Shown here piece by piece: positions 19,474 through 20,800 of a DNA stretch of 20,800 bases. The notes under the pieces were generated by a model. The model ran no database searches, was not told the origin of the DNA, and worked only from the letters and a program-made list of their open reading frames with translations. Numbering within the stretch: the stretch's first letter is position 1; every line of letters begins with the position of its first letter. Made by a program: the position numbers and the translations under genes. This DNA is from a virus, in IMG/VR virus record IMGVR_UViG_3300034119_000290, positions 1 to 20,800 of that record; one strand, given 5' to 3'.

Positions 19474-20800
19474 ATGGCACGCATTTCAAAAGATCAGCGA
19501 CTAGCAAATGTTCACGCAGAAGCGCTGGCTCAATTCGACAACGTCCAGACGGCGCTGCGCGACGAACGGCTGCAATGCCTTCAAGACCGACGCTTCTACA
19601 GTTTGTCCGGCGCTCAGTGGGAAGGCCCCCTGTGGGAAATCTACGAGAACAAGCCGAAGTTTGAAGTCAACAAAATCATGCTGTCGGTCATTCGTATCAT
19701 CAACGAATACCGCAACAACCGCATCACCGTGGACTACGTGTCTAAGGACGGCAGCATGTCCGACAAGCTGGCCGAAACCTGCGATGGTCTGTACCGTGCC
19801 GACGAGAAGGACAGCGTGGCCGACGAGGCATACGACAACGCCTTCGAGGAAGCAGTGGGCGGTGGCTTTGGTGCCTGGCGTCTGCGCACCACCTACGAGG
19901 ACGACGAGGACGAGGACAACGAGCGCCAGCGCATCCAGATCGAGCCGATCTTTGATGCCGACAGCTCGGTGTTCTTTGACCTGAACGCCAAGCGCCAGGA
20001 CAAGGCCGATGCCCGTTTCTGCTACGTCATCTACTCGATGACCTACGAATCCTACAAGGAAGAGTGGGGCGACGACCCGACCAACTGGCCAAAGATCGTG
20101 CACCAGTACGAGTTCGACTGGGCCACGCCAGATGTGGTTTACATCGCGGAATACTACAAGGTCGAGGACGTCACCGAGACCATTCGCATCTTCCGCAACA
20201 TCGACGGCACCGAGGAACGCTATCGCTCCAAGGACTTCGAGGAAGACCCAGAGCTGGAGAACACCCTGGCAGCCATTGGCAGCCAAGAGGTGCGCCAGCG
20301 CAAGATCAAGTCGCGCAAGGTGCACAAGTACATCATGTCCGGTGGCCGCATCCTTGAGGACGCTGGCTACATCGCAGGCAAGTGCATTCCGATCATCCCG
20401 GTTTACGGCAAGCGCTGGTTTGTGGACAACGTGGAGCGCTGCATGGGCCACGTGCGCCTGGCCAAGGACGCGCAGCGCCTGAAGAACATGCAGCTGTCCA
20501 AGCTGGGCGAGATCAGCGCCCTGTCCAGCGTCGAGAAGCCAATCCTCACGCCTGAGCAGGTCGCAGGCCACCAGGTCATGTGGGCAGAGGACAACCTCAA
20601 GGATTACCCTTACCTGCTGATCAACCCGATCACCGGCCCCGACGGCAGCCAAAGCATCAGCGGCCCCGTGGCCTACACCCGCAGCCCACAAATTCCACCG
20701 GCCATGGCAGCCCTTCTGCAGGTGACCGAGCAGGACATGCAGGACATTCTGGGCAACCCTTCTGGCGCTGACAAAATGGTCAGCAACATCAGCGGCAAGG
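19474..20800 (+). CDS. Portal protein, P22 gp1-like (3' end outside window)
   Basis: ATG 19474, GAGGG seven bases upstream. 442 codons are visible and the frame runs off the right edge; P22-type portals have about 700 residues. RRFYSLSGAQWEGPLWEIYE, KPKFEVNKIMLSVIRIINEY and RITVDYVSKDG are hallmarks of this portal family, and DLNAKRQDKADARFCYVIYS and RWFVDNVERCMGHVRLAKDA fit the stem and wing regions. It forms the dodecameric DNA channel at the capsid vertex. Its place after terL and its family suggest a podovirus head. Confidence 0.92.
   Translation, partial: MARISKDQRLANVHAEALAQFDNVQTALRDERLQCLQDRRFYSLSGAQWEGPLWEIYENKPKFEVNKIMLSVIRIINEYRNNRITVDYVSKDGSMSDKLAETCDGLYRADEKDSVADEAYDNAFEEAVGGGFGAWRLRTTYEDDEDEDNERQRIQIEPIFDADSSVFFDLNAKRQDKADARFCYVIYSMTYESYKEEWGDDPTNWPKIVHQYEFDWATPDVVYIAEYYKVEDVTETIRIFRNIDGTEERYRSKDFEEDPELENTLAAIGSQEVRQRKIKSRKVHKYIMSGGRILEDAGYIAGKCIPIIPVYGKRWFVDNVERCMGHVRLAKDAQRLKNMQLSKLGEISALSSVEKPILTPEQVAGHQVMWAEDNLKDYPYLLINPITGPDGSQSISGPVAYTRSPQIPPAMAALLQVTEQDMQDILGNPSGADKMVSNISGK

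Noticed and set aside
19501-20691. Long antisense open frame (396 codons) across the portal gene
   Set aside because: It is a shadow of the portal frame in GC-rich coding DNA; the product has no recognisable motif and no ribosome site, while the sense strand is a clear portal.

Overview
The window is a stretch of a tailed double-stranded DNA phage, or possibly a prophage. I see no host gene, tRNA, rRNA, CRISPR array or insertion sequence. The virion genes point to a podovirus of the P22 type: a P22-like portal, a tailspike with a P22-type head-binding domain, and the C-terminal part of a large ejection-type protein. The early genes form a lambdoid kit: ERF annealase, YqaJ exonuclease, SSB, a DUF1376 and P-like replication pair, NinB and RusA. 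Base composition is moderately GC-rich, and the look of the small phage families suggests a Burkholderiales/Comamonadaceae-type host. That host assignment is inference only. No integrase and no full-length CI repressor is present, so lifestyle cannot be decided. The window starts inside one late gene and ends inside the portal gene, so it looks like a segment of a longer genome that runs on at both ends.

Layout. (1) 1-4338, rightward late genes: ejection-type protein end, tailspike, a C1q-like fibre accessory protein, a conserved virion-type protein, then lysis (small coiled-coil membrane protein, M15 endolysin, 3-TM holin). The unit ends at a strong tandem-hairpin terminator (4352-4394). A small zinc-ribbon gene starts directly on the terminator's T-tract. 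(2) 4618-11862, leftward early region: 23 tightly overlapping, mostly tiny genes in two transcription units. The upper unit (11862 to 6258) starts with ERF, YqaJ exonuclease and SSB. It goes on with accessory genes: a likely Acb2/Tad1-hairpin protein, a RyR-domain protein, a DEDDh exoribonuclease-like protein, a ribbon-helix-helix regulator and a MazG/PRA-PH-like protein. The lower unit (6177 to 4618) has its own promoter and holds seven small conserved phage genes. (3) 11863-11985, a divergent control region with mirrored extended -10 promoters and candidate operators. (4) 11986-17538, rightward early/middle operon: Cro/YdaS-like regulator, DUF1376 replication protein with iteron-like repeats, P-like helicase loader, zinc protein, NinB, Ref-like nuclease, RusA resolvase, and a ParB-adenine methyltransferase fusion carrying an 11-G tract. 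(5) 17513-20800, packaging: small terminase, large terminase, portal (cut by the window edge).

How it works together (inference): leftward transcription supplies recombination, ssDNA handling and probable counter-defence. Rightward transcription supplies replication, junction resolution, DNA methylation and then packaging. Nearly every junction is an ATGA or TGATG overlap, so translation is coupled across long polycistronic messages. Five genes of 38-42 codons that ordinary length cut-offs miss were placed by hand; four rest on start/stop overlaps, and the one at 12208-12330 only on a ribosome binding site.
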